DNA from: Meconema thalassinum
Lineage: Eukaryota; Arthropoda; Insecta; Orthoptera; Tettigoniidae
Reading direction: 5' to 3'
Length of the DNA stretch: 64,000 nucleotides
Assembly (NCBI GenBank): GCA_946902985.2
Contig: OX336389.2
Location: 1,289,652,792-1,289,716,791 of the forward strand
The notes under the pieces were generated by a model. That model did not search any database. It was not told where the DNA came from and was given only the letters and a program-made list of their open reading frames with translations. Position 1 is the stretch's first letter. Each line of letters opens with the position of its first letter. Shown here in pieces: positions 1 through 12,824 of the stretch. The position numbers were made by a program, and so were the translations under genes.

Positions 1-2307
1 ATTCAAGCAAGCGTTGGATACAGACAGACTCTGTCCAATTCGCTGCGAAATAATACAGTATGCTCAAGGGCGATACTACTCGTAGATTTAGCCAACTTCT
101 CACCTAACGCGCAAGTTATACTAGTTTGTCCCCGCTATATTTATTACGTAAATCACTGGATTCTACGTTAATTCAGCACGCTTACAAGCGGCTCAAACAA
201 TACTTCACATATATGACTCAATTATTAAGGCACCCGCGTTCTCTCTGTCATACCACTTAAGCCAAAGCTTTACATAGCTCCTAACACAAATGTAATAAAA
301 TTTACTGGCTTATTTTACTTTAATGGTCCTCAAACATAATCCTAAGGATTGACCATATCAAATATTCATTCATATTTCACTGACACTGAAAAAGTTCTCG
401 TATTTCTCTATATTTCATGTTATACTCTTACTGTTTACCAAATACAGTATCTTTACATTAGACATGACACTATTTGAACATTATTTAGGCCAAACATGCC
501 TATTTCTTTACTGTTGCCGACCCCATAATATTATTATTATTATCATTTAACGTTACCGTTACATCCATCACTATTTTTGCCTGAATGGCCTCCAACAAAT
601 CACCTTCCAAGCCATATTTTATTCAAGACGAGTGGTGAAAACTCGTTCAGTAAGTGACTATTACATCTTATTCTCAAAGTGATAAATCGTTACATGGTGA
701 ACTATTTAGTTATACTGACATTATAAAGAAATGGGTACTCACTTTTTCCTCTTTGCTGGATAGTGCCAGCGCCTCAGCTTTAGCGCTACCATGACGCTTG
801 AATTAAGCCATCATGTTATCCTTGACACAACACTTAGATTCATACACTTTCCACATGATATACATATTTTTATCAGTGGCTTTTATCTTTGCTATACACT
901 GCATATTAATCACTATACACATGAACACTTTAAATCACTATTTCACAATTTATATACATTTATCCACTACTTCACATGTTGATCCTTAAATTGGACTTCT
1001 CCTACGCCTGATCTCAGAGATGCGATGCAATTATGACAACCGCTGGTCTCCGTGACAATCTAACAGCGTTTTACGGACGTTCAATCCTCGTTCCCTGCAA
1101 TCTTGTTCAGCTCACTATCCAGATTAGGTGGCAATGGTTTCCAAGCTCCCATCATTGTAGTGATCCTGATGATGATGTCATATATAATTCTGACAATACC
1201 TCCCGGTATAAGAACTGTTCAAAACATTATAAGTTCCCTTTTCGCTGTGGCGAATTTATATTTGCGTCAGATAATAGGTAAATATCTGTAATAATTTACT
1301 TTCGACGCACTTCATGATTACTTATGAAGCTTTTATAGCTTGCTTCTATTGTTCTCCAACGACGGCGCGTTGATACTTTAACATTTGGCGCGCTACTAGC
1401 AGCGTCTTAGTTACGTGTATACTGTAGAATAACTCTAGGCGAACTGGTGAAGACTGTAGAGCAACTGGCTTGGCTTGCCTCGCTCCCCCCATATAAAGGC
1501 TTCTCGTACAAAATAGTCCACTGGACACATGAGAGCGACTCCTTTCTTGAAATAATACCTCTTCAGCCGAAATGACATCTACATCTTGTTTATTTAGGTG
1601 TGGAGGTTTCAATAACATTCGCGTGCCGGCGATCGCTTCGGCCAATTAATTACAATTAATTGCCTTAGTTCAGCGCGTGGGCACGCCATCGTGGTACTTC
1701 CCCGTTGACTGGTCACAAAGTCACTGCTCTCGAGCGTAGGCTAGGTTGTAATGCATTCATTTGGAGATAAAGGCCTTAATTTAGGTGAAAAACCACTCCT
1801 AAATTACCTCTCCGTGAATATATTCACCTGGGTGTATATTTCAATGCATTTCAATGCTCCACTTGGCTGTAATTAATTAATTTCCATGAGCCATCATGTC
1901 TACCCTCAGTTTCACCGTTGTCAAGCGGTGGATACCCGGGTCATTAATTTTGAGCTGTCTTCCTGCTCCAGACGTAAATAGTTCGGTCGGCGCCTAGATT
2001 CTCCGCCCACTTGCTAAGGGTCATTTGTAAAACTTCAAACTGGTCTCCTCTCATTTTCGTATGCTCTGAAAATGTATATTTCCTTGCATTTGGCTACATT
2101 TCTTCCCTTAAATTGCTATGATATTCACCTATAGATCGTGAAATCACGCTACCTTGTTATATGTCATTATACCTCCCATTGCTCTTTGGATTCCCTGAAT
2201 TGCTCCCCCGCAGAGATCAATGGTTCGACTCTAGGCATAACCATGTGCCTGGTCTTCTCTGATGAGACCTGAGTTCGATGCCAGACTGCCGTGACTGGTT
2301 GGGCACA
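1..2307 (-). repeat. 3' LTR (minus sense) of the large gypsy element, incomplete at left
   Basis: The block is nearly identical to 10518-12824. It ends on the plus strand in GGGCACA, so the minus-sense LTR starts TGTGCCC. A purine-rich tract abuts it at 2308. Small differences from the other LTR include single substitutions and one extra ATT unit in the ATT run near 11045. Short open frames inside (for example 791-982 and 1346-1645) have no recognisable product and recur in both LTRs only because the LTRs are copies. Confidence 0.92.
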
Positions 2308-2320
2308 TCTTTCCCCTGCT
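2308..2320 (-). promoter_or_regulatory. Polypurine tract next to the 3' LTR
   Basis: On the minus strand the sequence AGCAGGGGAAAGA lies immediately before the LTR start TGTGCC. This is the expected place and composition of the plus-strand primer of an LTR retrotransposon. It fixes the LTR edge at 2307. Confidence 0.75.
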
Positions 2321-2402
2321 AAGCTCGGAAAATTCATTTCATAAGTGAATTTTTCGGGCCTTTCAGATGGCATCGACTCCATGCAATATTTACTTTAAGC
2401 GG

Positions 2403-3407
2403 TCAGTGCTCTCGGCAATGGGCTCTCTCGTTCCCCACTCCACTCTGTCTGCTTTCTCGTAGACTCTCGTTCTGCCTTCGCAATTGTTCATTCATCCCCT
2501 CTAGCTCCGCAGCGGCCTCCCTCAACTGGTCATAAAGTTCCTGCAGTTGACAGCTGCATTCGCCCTTCGTATCCGTTAGGTCTGCGAGCTGGTTGCTTCG
2601 CTCCGTTCCTCCTTGAGACTGCAAGCTTTTCTCAAGATTCTTTCCGTGCATACGTAATGATTCCCCATCCACTTGGGTGTACAATGCTTGCTCCTCTCTT
2701 GTATCATAGTCTTCTGGTGGACTATATAACTTCAAATTCGCTGCATTTACAACAACTTCTCTACCTGTTGCTTCGTCTTTGATCCGATATGCATTATTTT
2801 GCAGATCCCTTATAATCAGGTAGAGTCCGTGATAAGCATGCTGAAATTTCTTATATTTCCTGCTCTCTGGATCTGAACTGGCGGGTTTCTTCAATAAGAC
2901 GTATTCCCCCACGAGTAACGGTCTGTGATAGCGTTTCCTCCTGTTTCTCCGCTGACGTCTATCTGCTTGTTTCTTGAGATACTCGAACGTTCTCTGGATC
3001 CTCAACTCACGTCCAGGTTGTGCATCGATGGGTGTCCGAATGTCATTATTCCATGGCCTCTCTGGTCTTCTATCGAGATGTAGGCTCACTGGCACCTCTC
3101 CTGTCGCTTCGTGTACGGTATTGTTGATACAATACTCAATAATCTCAAGTACGTCAATCCATTTCCAGTTCTCAGTAGAGCAATATATCTTCATGTACTT
3201 TTGCAGTTCCCTCATAACTCTCTCTGCGGAATTCGACTCCGGGTGTCGAACTGTGGACAAAATCTGTCTTATACCCAGATTCTCCAACTCCCTGCGAAAT
3301 TCTATGCTGGTAAAACAGCTCCCATGATCCGATAAGATGTTCTCTGGCTGTCCTAACATAGGAATGATTCTTTCCTTCAGCCTCTTAAGTACCTGTTTTG
3401 TACTGGT
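2403..3407 (-). pseudogene. Integrase C-terminal part of the large gypsy element
   Basis: This is the second part of pol, in the same frame as the piece upstream but separated by a TAA at 3408-3410. It holds the second and third catalytic regions of a DDE integrase: the D in NILSDHGS and the E in NSAERVMREL. A basic, glutamine-rich tail follows, with residues such as LLVGEYVLLKK that resemble the GPY/F-type end of gypsy integrases. The end near 2403 lies just before the polypurine tract. The ATG at 3357-3359 is unlikely to be a real start; the frame is open back to the stop at 3408. It is non-functional unless the stop is read through. Confidence 0.88.
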
Positions 3408-6227
3408 TTACTGAATTGGACACAGGACTACCATTTTGGAAAACACGTCTAGTGCAACTAGGATGTGTCTATTTCCTCTTCTAGCTCTAGGAAGCGGCCC
3501 AAAGTTGTCCAGTGCCAGAAGCTGACATGGCTTCTCTGGTAAGAGTGGTATAGGTTTCTGCCTCATTAAGTACGAGTTAGGCTTTACTCGTTGGCACATA
3601 TCACATGTCCTGATAGTCTTCCTGACTGTCTCTCTAAGTTTTGGCCAAATAAATGCTTCTTTAAGCAGGGCAACAGTCTTATCTACACCGGAATGACCAA
3701 AAGCTCGGTGTGCTAACCATACTAGCCTTCTCTGCAATGCTGGTGGTACGACTATCCTGGGTTTGGTGTGGTCTGAGTCGCTCCATTTATGTAACATCTG
3801 GTTAAACCATAGATATTCCGTTGATAGTGCTTCGGCTTCCACATACATCGGAGTTCCTCTATCCAGCTTTCCCTCGAAGTAATTAATCATCAACCGTATC
3901 CAGGGATCTTCACGTTGAAAAACGGTGATGTTCCTCAGATCATCTAAGGTCTTCTGATCTCTATCTTCTATCTCGATAGCTAGAACTTCTTCTTCATCAG
4001 CTGTAGGGTATCTGCTCAGCAAGTCAGGTATGATATTGTCCTTCCCCGGGCAATACTCTATTTCCACTTGAAATTGCTGTATGTACAGGGACCACCTTGT
4101 CAGTCTTTGACTCGACAAGTCAGTTTTCAGCAGAAACGTTAGGGCTTTATGGTCTGTTCTCAATATAATTCTAAAACCATAAACTAGCTTTTGCCAATAC
4201 TGTAAGGCATACAGTATCGCGAGTAATTCGATCTCCGTGACCGTATAATTCTTTTCATTAGGCTTCAACCTTCTGCTGATAAATGCAATGTAAGTTTTCT
4301 CCTCTGGCCTGTCCACATTCTCCTGATACAACATAGCTCCGATCCCTATAAATGATGCGTCAGTCTGGATAATAAATTTCTGAGTGTAGTCAGGATATCC
4401 CAATTTCACATAATCTAACAACATCTGTTTAGATTTCACGAAGGATTCCTCGCATTGTTCCGTCCAGCGCCATCTTCCTCCCTTCTTAAGTAAGTCTTGG
4501 AGTGGTGCTACGGTCTCGGTATACTTCGGACAATGGTTTGAAAAGAATCCAATAACGCCTAGATATTGCCTGACGTTCTTTACCTTCGTTGGTCTCGGGA
4601 AATGTTTAATGACTTCCAATTTTCCCGGATTAGGTCTGACTCCTTGTGCATCTATCACGTGGCCTAGAAATTTAACTTCTCTCTGAGCAAAGTTAGACTT
4701 CTTTATATTGACCTTAAAGTTAGCCTGACTTAGGTCATATAACAACTTGCGTAGATCTCTGACATGTTCTTCGACAGTTTCCGATGTCAGTAGTATATCA
4801 TCTACGTAACATATGGTTGTAGCTTTTACTTCTTCGGACAGGTTCCGATCTAGCGCTCGTATCAATGCTGAACCTGCTGTTTTTAATCCGAATGGAAGAC
4901 GCACGTATGAATACGTGTGCTGGTCAAATAAAAATCCAGTTAGCAAGCTTGTTTTCTCTTCCAGAGCAAGATGGTGAAAACTTGCAGTCAGGTCAAGATT
5001 TGAGAACACAGTCTTTCCTTTGAACCTTCTAAGTACCTCCTTAATGGGCGGCACTTTATCAAATTCCGGTATGACCTTGGAATTCAAATTTCGTAGGTCC
5101 AGGCATATCCTCACACTTCCGTCCTGTTTAGGTACAACTACCAGTGGGCTGACATAGGGTGTGGCTGTCTTTACAATGACGCCTGCTTCTAGCATTTCCT
5201 GTATTGCTTCTTTGACCTTTAAATAATGTTTCTCCGCTACAGGATACGGCTTCTGTTTAAAGGGTGTCCAATCGCTGACTTGGAACGCATACTGGAAATT
5301 CTTGATCCGGCCAGGTCTCGAATCGAAGACTCCTTTATACTCAAATAGCAGTTCCCTTAGCATTTGCTTATATTCTGGACCAAATTTAGCTTCTTCAATC
5401 TTCTCTTCCAGGCATTCTTCAAATTTTGGTTCTAGATCCTTTTCAATGTCTGCGGCCAGTGTTGCCAACTCTTCCTCGATGTCTTCTGTTGTCGACACTG
5501 CATCCCCAGTCATATCTCCGTATGTATGCCATACGTATTCTTCTGGTCTCGTTTCATTATGCTTTAATGAGAGTTCTAACTCTTCCTTTCCCTCACTTGC
5601 GCGAAACATAACAATGTCTTGCGAGAGATCTATAATAACTTTATACTCTCTTATGAAATCCATCCCAACAATGATATTAAAAGGCAGCTTATTCACAAGT
5701 AGGAAGCTCTGTGAGAATGTAGAGTTCCCTATATGCAAATCTAAAAATACTTGGTATTTGCATATCATAACTTTATCTGGTATGTCACCTTTTATTTTCA
5801 CGCTTGAAATAGGTATTTTCAATACGTGAATTTTACTCTGGATTTCACTGTATAATGCCTGGGTTATCAAACACACTGTTGACCCTGTATCAATGAGACT
5901 TCTTATCTTCATACCCGCAATGTTTACAATAATAATGGGTAGTTCCCTTCTTACATTGACCGTCCTTCCATCGAGGTCTTCGATAAGCTCCTCAGGTTTG
6001 GCAATCCAGTTAACAACATTCACTGTATTCCATCCTGAACTTATCTCTCTTTGGTCGTTTAAATTTGGTGTTTTTTTCAATTGCTCCATTCTTTGTGGAG
6101 TTCTTCTGTCTGTCTTCATGCTGCTGAAGTTCAATACTCTTGGCACCGTCATCATTTTTATATATGTCGGGTGACCTTCTATTCCTAATCGCTTCATCCC
6201 AATGAACTCGCGATTGTCTTGGATCAT
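3408..6227 (-). pseudogene. pol: Pol of the large gypsy element: protease, RT, RNase H, integrase N-part
   Basis: The 939-codon frame reads as a gypsy Pol. The aspartic protease active site DTGS is at residue ~113, with IIVGMDF near 185-191. RT has LPFGL at ~444 and the catalytic YVDD at ~474-477. RNase H has TDAS at ~622 and TDHK at ~691. The integrase zinc finger has H840, H845, C875 and C878, and the first catalytic D is in LALDNFG at ~907. The frame then stops at TAA 3408-3410 inside integrase. The ATG at 6227 may not be used: the frame is open back to 6248 and overlaps gag, so fusion by frameshifting is likely. Pol lies in the +1 (or -2) frame relative to gag. Confidence 0.95.
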
Positions 6228-7491
6228 CTCCGCGCTCTTCCATGTATCTTAAAGATGCGTGATAACGTTCTTCCGCCTCTTCATCGAACCCGCGACTCTG
6301 CTCTTGGGATCTCCATCCTCGGTTGTTCCCATTTCGGCCGTAACTCCTTCTGTTATCAAGCTGCTGGTCTCTGGTACCACGCTGATTCCAGTTTTTCCTT
6401 CCTCGGTTACCACGGTTCGATCCTCCTCGATATACTGGCCTCCAATTTTGGTTTTCGCGTCCTTCGCGTTGCCAGTCGGATTTTTCTGTTTCGGTGCTTG
6501 TAGATTTGCTTTTTGTTTGCACCTTAGTTGGCTCAATCGGTGTAGTCGTCATGTTAACCTGTTCCGCATTTCGACTTTGTCTTGTGTGCTGCACTGTGGT
6601 TAGATCGAGTTGTCTCAGCACTTCCTCCATATCGATTGCAGTTTTGGCGTTTGCTGAGATTAGCAGACGTTGTACTTCATACGGTAGCTGCTTGGCTATT
6701 GCTATGCACAAGTCTGACTCTCTAAGCCCTTCATCAAGCTCTCGAAAACGGCATAATTGATTCACAAAGAATTCTCCGTACTTAGTCGGATTACTAGTAC
6801 TGTAACGCCTGGAATAAAAGTCCAATCTGAGGTTCTGTTGTACGCTCGCGTTCCAGTATCTGCTTAAAAATGCTTGGCGAAATTCTTCAACGGTGTCGAA
6901 CGTGTACCGAAAACTCCTAAACCATAGGGCACACTCCCCCTCGGTTAGTTTTTCAATCGCTCTCAACCTGCGCTCTGGCGGTACTTTAGCGTCATTCAAG
7001 TACTCGGAAACTTCTTTAAGCCAGTACTTGGGTGTCATGTTAGAATTACTCCCAGAGTATTTCTTTGGTTTCTCATCACTAGCCCTTATAACTGTGACTA
7101 TTTGACTTTGAACAGCATTTTCATGCGGTGTTGACATGGCAATTGGCATACCAGGTGTGGTATACGGACTGTCACTTGGCATGGCTGCATTCTTTGGAGT
7201 GGGCTGTATTTCTATCTCTGCCCATTTATTTCTCCTATTCTCGTCTATACTTCCTTCGCTAGACCTAGGATTCCGCAACATAGATTCCTCCTGCGCGATC
7301 ATTCTAGTCTCGATTTGGCTGTGTCTGTTTTCTGTCCTTTCCAAACGAGCTAATACCTCTCGTTCTATTTTCTCTAGGCGATCTCGGTTTCTCTCTGCCA
7401 TAGACAATACCTTTTCCTTATCATCCTTAAGGTTTTCCTTCAGGTGGATAATTTCCCCTGCTAGACTCTCTCTCTTACTTCGGCAAGAGTC
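6010..7491 (-). pseudogene. gag: Gag, C-terminal part, of the large gypsy element
   Basis: The frame carries a gag-like capsid region (WLKEVSEYLNDAKV, LWFRSFRYTFDTVEEF) typical of Ty3/gypsy retrotransposon Gag. It then has a strongly basic RG/N-rich stretch in place of a CCHC zinc knuckle; I see no CX2CX4HX4C motif. The end overlaps pol by 218 bases. The frame is open upstream to 7491 and overlaps the end of the coiled-coil frame at 7461-7491. A single indel there has probably split one long gag into two. The apparent start at 7407 is a TTG codon, followed by an ATG two codons later, and may not be a genuine start. Confidence 0.85.
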
Positions 7492-8351
7492 TTATCGCTG
7501 GCTTCAGTCTTTAAGCCTTCTCGAAGTTCTAATTCTTCTCGTAAGCCTGTAACTTCCTTTTGAATGTGACCTTGTATATGAGAGATTTCAGTCCTTATTT
7601 TCGTGATTTCTCCCTGGTCCTCGTCCTGTCTTTTATGGATAACTGCTAAGTCGCTCTGAGTTTGTTCCAACTCTTTCTGCACTTTCCCGACTTGCCTCTT
7701 CATATTTGACATTATCTCCTTATTCTCTTGATCAGAAGTTTTTATTTCCTGTATTTCCTTGCATTGGTCAAGGATATTCTGATCCTGTTTTCTTAAGGCT
7801 TCGTCTACCGCCTTGGCGTAACCTGCCATTCGCGTATTCCATTTTATATCACTATCCTCGAACCTTTGATCCACGGTCTGAGTGAACGTATTAAATTGCT
7901 CTAATTGACGTTTAGTATTTGCTTCATTCTGACTCTGAATGTCTTTAAGCTCCATGGACATACTGCTTAAATTATCGTTAATTTCACGCTGTGACTCTCT
8001 GCACGCTTGCAGATTATTCTCTAGTTTTAACTCAATAGACTCAAAACGTTTATCGTTATCACCTTGCATTTCTGAGACCACGCTAACAATATTCTTAGTT
8101 ACCTCACGCTGGACAGACTCTTTAACGTCATCCATTTTCTTATTAACCTCTATTAGGTTTAATTCTAACTGCGTGTTTACATTAGCTTGACTAGCCTCTA
8201 GTCTAATGTTTATTTCGGCTTGATTGGCATCCAATCTACCCGCTATTTCATCTTTAAATTCTCTAATTTCTTCCTTTCTCTTAGCAATAGAATTATCAAA
8301 ATGCTCCTTTAACTCAGCAATACACCTGAGTACGTCTTCAGTTCCAGCCAT
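7461..8351 (-). pseudogene. gag: Gag, N-terminal coiled-coil part
   Basis: The frame from ATG 8349-8351 (MAGTEDVLRC) is about 296 codons of heptad-like charged sequence rich in E, K, Q, N and L. A long coiled coil is predicted from the repeated pattern of L, I and V against charged residues. The frame is open upstream to 8468, but that stretch encodes a cysteine run from a simple GTT repeat, so I prefer the internal ATG. It ends at TAG 7461-7463, where the downstream gag frame is already open. The position just after the leader and the overlap with gag indicate that it is the N-terminal half of the same Gag. Confidence 0.75.
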
Positions 8352-10517
8352 CCTGTACTTCTTAATTTGAGATATAGGTAGGCCGCAGCTGAATATGCTG
8401 GCGCGTTCTATTAGAAAGAAAAGGATTCCGATCCCACGACAACAACAACAACAACAACATATTACCAAATGTCAAAACTAACTATGGAATGGGTATAGAC
8501 CCTCGTACCCGTCTGACAACAATGTCTGACGTCTGAATATCATTTAGAAAGACTCACAATCGCTCAAACAAAGTTTGAGGAAAAATATTATTATTATGGT
8601 TTTCCCCATGAAAACCATGCTATTATTATGGGGTTTATCTGAATCCCATAAGCCACTCACGTTCTGGGCGCCATGATAATGATGAGATAACCATTATCAT
8701 TCTGGTCCTCATTGTAAGACATCGGCCATATTCTGAATTATTAATAAAAACTGTCCAAGGAGTGGTTTTTATTGCCGAATGACCCACATATGGGCCGTCA
8801 TGATAATGAAGTGGGTAATGACATGCTTTGCCCTGGCCAGTTTGCGCAATGCTAAGATCGCTCATATTGCACAGATGCAGGCGGTTCCATCATGAATTAA
8901 TACCGTCCCACATTGCTTGGGCCATGATAATTAAAGGGGTTTGTGTGTAAGTTACATTTACATTTAAGCATGTTTTATGGAGGATTATCAACATTTATTT
9001 TACGCGATGGCTTATTAACAAATGGGACGCGGCCTTTCCTATTCTGTCCTAATTTCTATGCTGTATTTGCTTCTACCATTAATATCTTGGCCGACTTTAG
9101 CAGTACCTGTGACTCAATCCTAGTACAGAGACATCTCCTCCATGTACCCGATTGTCATCATGTGGACCATGTGTTCGTATCCCAACTAACTCACGGTCTT
9201 TCGAGGTATGGGACGTTCCTGCCCACTATACGACCACATGCTCAGGATTTGAGTCTACCAGGTAACTACTCTACAGGAAATACACAACATTTTCCTAAAG
9301 ATAACACATTTACTGGTCTAAAATCATGGCTATACAACAAATACAAATAAAGGACAAATTACATTTAATTCCCACAAATAAAATAGGGTTGTTCTGTGAG
9401 CTTTCTTCGTAAAATAGTGCTACACTGCACTCAAATCTAATTCTAGCATCCTGTCAATGATATTTTCAGATTTCCATGGGTTTCCATAGTGTTCATCAAC
9501 TGACACAATTTAGTTAATGGGAGTATCATAACACAAAAATCACATATCACATAAAAATGATACTAATAAAACATTATTCCATTTCTTATGGCATTTACCT
9601 TGAATAACATGAATTCATTACTTTCTGCAATCATTAACAAATATTTGTTGTGTTGTGTGAATCATCTTCCCTCCTTCCATCCATATGAACGCTTTAAGAA
9701 AAGTGGTACTTAATTTTATAGTTTCACCATATAACGATTTTCTGGGTCTTGTCGGGCTTATCATCGTTACAAATGTGTCATGTTCTGGGAAAACACATAC
9801 CCGTCTGCATAAATTAGCAGGAATGGCAAAATGCACTCTAAAAGAAGATGCCTACATTATTTTGGTTCAGCTTTTCTCCTCAGAGGATAACTGAGCCAAA
9901 TATTATCTGATTTCTATGATTCAACAACGTATGTGAGTTGCAACCCACCGTTCAATTCACTTGGCATCATCAAAATAATCATATCTTAATTGCATATTTA
10001 AATATCGAGATTCCTCAGTGTCCTATTGTGACTCTAATTTACAAGGGACCGGTCGAACGACCTTCCTCTCCCTCAGCAGGCAATAAAATTCGTTCCAGCT
10101 GGCTAGCCAAGATGGCGGCCGCAGAAGTGGTCTACAATTCCCCCTCTCTCTCTACTGTCAAGATCAAGGTCAGGTTAGTTTACAAAATGCAGTACTGGAG
10201 TAACGCTAAGTGTGGCTCCTACGTAATTGAGTCATTTAAATATTTAACACCTATCCTTATAGTGTCTTGGGCTCAACTGGCTCCTTAATTAACACTCATG
10301 GCTGGGGTGGAATTCTAGTGATAGCCTTGCCGTTCTATGGTGACTACTAGTGGCTTTTAGACGCGCATCATAGTGAAAATCCACGACTTTCACCAGCAGC
10401 TGTCAATAAAATATAAGGAAATCTGCGTTCCTAAACGACGAATATGATCCTTACCTCAGGGTAAGTCATTAATACACACATGCTCACAGCGTCTCGACGG
10501 ACGTCAATAGTGGCATA
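8352..10517 (-). other. Untranslated leader of the large gypsy element
   Basis: This stretch lies between gag and the 5' LTR. It has no convincing coding frame. It contains short TTATTATTATGG repeats near 8585-8640 and a purine/pyrimidine mix. A primer-binding site should lie beside the LTR edge near 10510, but no known tRNA 3' end match was recognised there. That leaves the exact LTR end uncertain by a few bases. Confidence 0.6.
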
Positions 10518-12824
10518 ATTCAAGCAAGCGTTGGATACAGACAGACTCTGTCCAACTCGCTGCGAAATAATACAGTATGCTCAAGGGCGATACTACTCGT
10601 AGATTTAGCCAACTTCTCACCTAACGCGCAAGTTATACTAGTTTGTCCCCGCTATATTCATTACGTAAATCACTGGATTCTACGTTAATTCAGCACGCTT
10701 ACAAGTGGCTCAAACAATACTTCACATATATGACTCAATTATTAAGGCACCCGCGTTCTCTCTGTCATACCACTTAAGCCAAAGCTTTACATAGCTCCTA
10801 ACACAAATGTAATAAAATTTACTGGCTTATTTTACTTTAATGGTCCTCAAACATAATCCTAAGGATTGACCATATCAAATATTCATTCATATTTCACTGA
10901 CACTGAAAAAGCTCTCGTATTTCTCTATATTTCATGTTATACTCTTACTGTTTACCAAATACAGTATCTTTACATTAGACATGACACTATTTGAACATTA
11001 TTTAGGCCAAACATGCCTATTTCTTTACTGTTGCCGACCCCATAATATTATTATTATTATTATCATTTAACGTTACCGTTACATCCATCACTATTTTTGC
11101 CTGAATGGCCTCCAACAAATCACCTTCCAAGCCATATTTTATTCAAGACGAGTGGTGAAAACTCGTTCAGTAAGTGACTATTACATCTTATTCTCAAAGT
11201 GATAAATCGTTACATGGTGAACTATTTAGTTATACTGACATTATAAAAAAATGGGTACTCACTTTTTCCTCTTTGCTGGATAGTGCCAGCGCCTCAGCTT
11301 TAGCGCTACCATGACGCTTGAATTAAGCCATCATGTTATCCTTGACACAACACTTAGATTCATACACTTTCCACATGATACACATATTTTTATCAGTGGC
11401 TTTTATCATTGCTATACACTGCATATTAATCACTATACACATGAACACTTTAAATCACTATTTCACAATTTATATACATTTATCCACTACTTCACATGTT
11501 GATCCTTAAATTGGACTTCTCCTACGCCTGATCTCAGAGATGCGATGCAATTATGACAACCGCTGGTCTCCGTGACAATCTAACAGCGTTTTACGGACGT
11601 TCAATCCTCGTTCCCTGCAATCTTGTTCAGCTCACTATCCAGATTAGGTGGCAATGGTTTCCAAGCTCCCATCATTGTAGTGATCCTGATGATGATGTCA
11701 TATATAATTCTGACAATACCTCCCGGTATAAGAACTGTTCAAACATTATAAGTTCCCTTTTCGCTGTGGCGAATTTATATTTGCGTCAGATAATAGGTAA
11801 TTATCTGTAATAATTTACTTTCGACGCACTTCATGATTACTTATGAAGCTTTTATAGCTTGCTTCTATTGTTCTCCAACGGCGGCGCGTTGATACTTTAA
11901 CATTTGGCGCGCTACTAGCAGCGTCTTAGTTACGTGTATACTGTAGAATAACTAGGCGAACTGGTGAAGACTGTAGAGCAACTGGCTTGGCTTGCCTCGC
12001 TCCCCCCATATAAAGGCTTCTCGTACAAAATAGTCCACTGGACACATGAGAGCGACTCCTTTTTTGAAATAATACCTTTTCAGCCGAAATGACATCTACA
12101 TCTTGTTTATTTAGGTGTGGAGGTTTCAAAAACATTCGCGTGCCGGCGATCGCTTCGGCCAATTAATTACAATTAATTGCCTTAGTTCAGCGCGTGGGCA
12201 CGCCATCGTGGTACTTCCCCGTTGACTGGTCACAAAGTCACTGCTCTCGAGCGTAGGCTAGGTTGTAATGCATTCATTTGGAGATAAAGGCCTTAATTTA
12301 GGTGAAAACCCACTCCTAAATTACCTCTCCGTGAATATATTCACCTGGGTGTATATTTCAATGCATTTCAATGCTCCACTTGGCTGTAATTAATTAATTT
12401 CCATGAGCCATCATGTCTACCCTCAGTTTCACCGTTGTCAAGCGGTGGATACCCGGGTCATTAATTTTGAGCTGTCTTCCTGCTCCAGACGTAAATAGTT
12501 CGGTCGGCGCCTAGATTCTCCGCCCACTTGCTAAGGGTCATTTGTAAAACTTCAAACTGGTCTCCTCTCATTTTCGTATGCTCTGAAAATGTATATTTCC
12601 TTGCATTTGGCTACATTTCTTCCCTTAAATTGCTATGATATTCACCTATAGATCGTGAAATCACGCTACCTTGTTATATGTCATTATACCTCCCATTGTT
12701 CTTTGTGTTCCCTGAATTGCTCCCCCGCAGAGATCAATGGTTCGACTCTAGGCATAACCATGTGCCTGGTCTTCTCTGATGAGACCTGAGTTCGATGCCA
12801 GACTGCCGTGACTGGTTGGGCACA
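10518..12824 (-). repeat. 5' LTR (minus sense) of the large gypsy element
   Basis: The block matches 1-2307 with about twenty substitutions or small indels seen by eye. It ends at plus-strand GGGCACA (12818-12824). The sequence after that differs from the polypurine tract next to the other LTR, as expected for flanking genomic DNA. The left edge could extend a few bases past 10518, since the matching copy is cut by the window start. Confidence 0.9.

Larger units (their letters stand above)
1..12824 (-). mobile_element. Large Ty3/gypsy-type LTR retrotransposon, damaged, left LTR cut by window edge
   Basis: Two near-identical blocks (1-2307 and 10518-12824) flank minus-strand gag and pol reading frames in the order gag, protease, RT, RNase H, integrase. 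That order defines the Ty3/gypsy group. In the minus sense the 5' LTR is the right one. The element is at least 12.8 kb, long for this group because the LTRs exceed 2.3 kb and the leader is about 2 kb. The LTRs differ at roughly 20 sites by eye, so the insertion looks fairly young, yet gag is frameshifted and pol has an in-frame stop. Its left boundary and target duplication lie outside the window. Confidence 0.93.

Noticed and set aside
791..1281. Short plus-strand ORFs in the LTR, repeated at 11311-11810
   Set aside because: They are duplicated only because the LTRs are copies and show no recognisable protein features.
6070..6077. A-rich slippery-like heptamer (AAAAAAC) in the gag frame of the large gypsy element
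   Set aside because: It would give a -1 shift, but pol is in the +1 (or -2) frame relative to gag, so it does not explain the fusion.
8352..8468. Upstream extension of the gag frame with a cysteine run
   Set aside because: The cysteines come from a simple GTT repeat; the ATG at 8351 is a better start.
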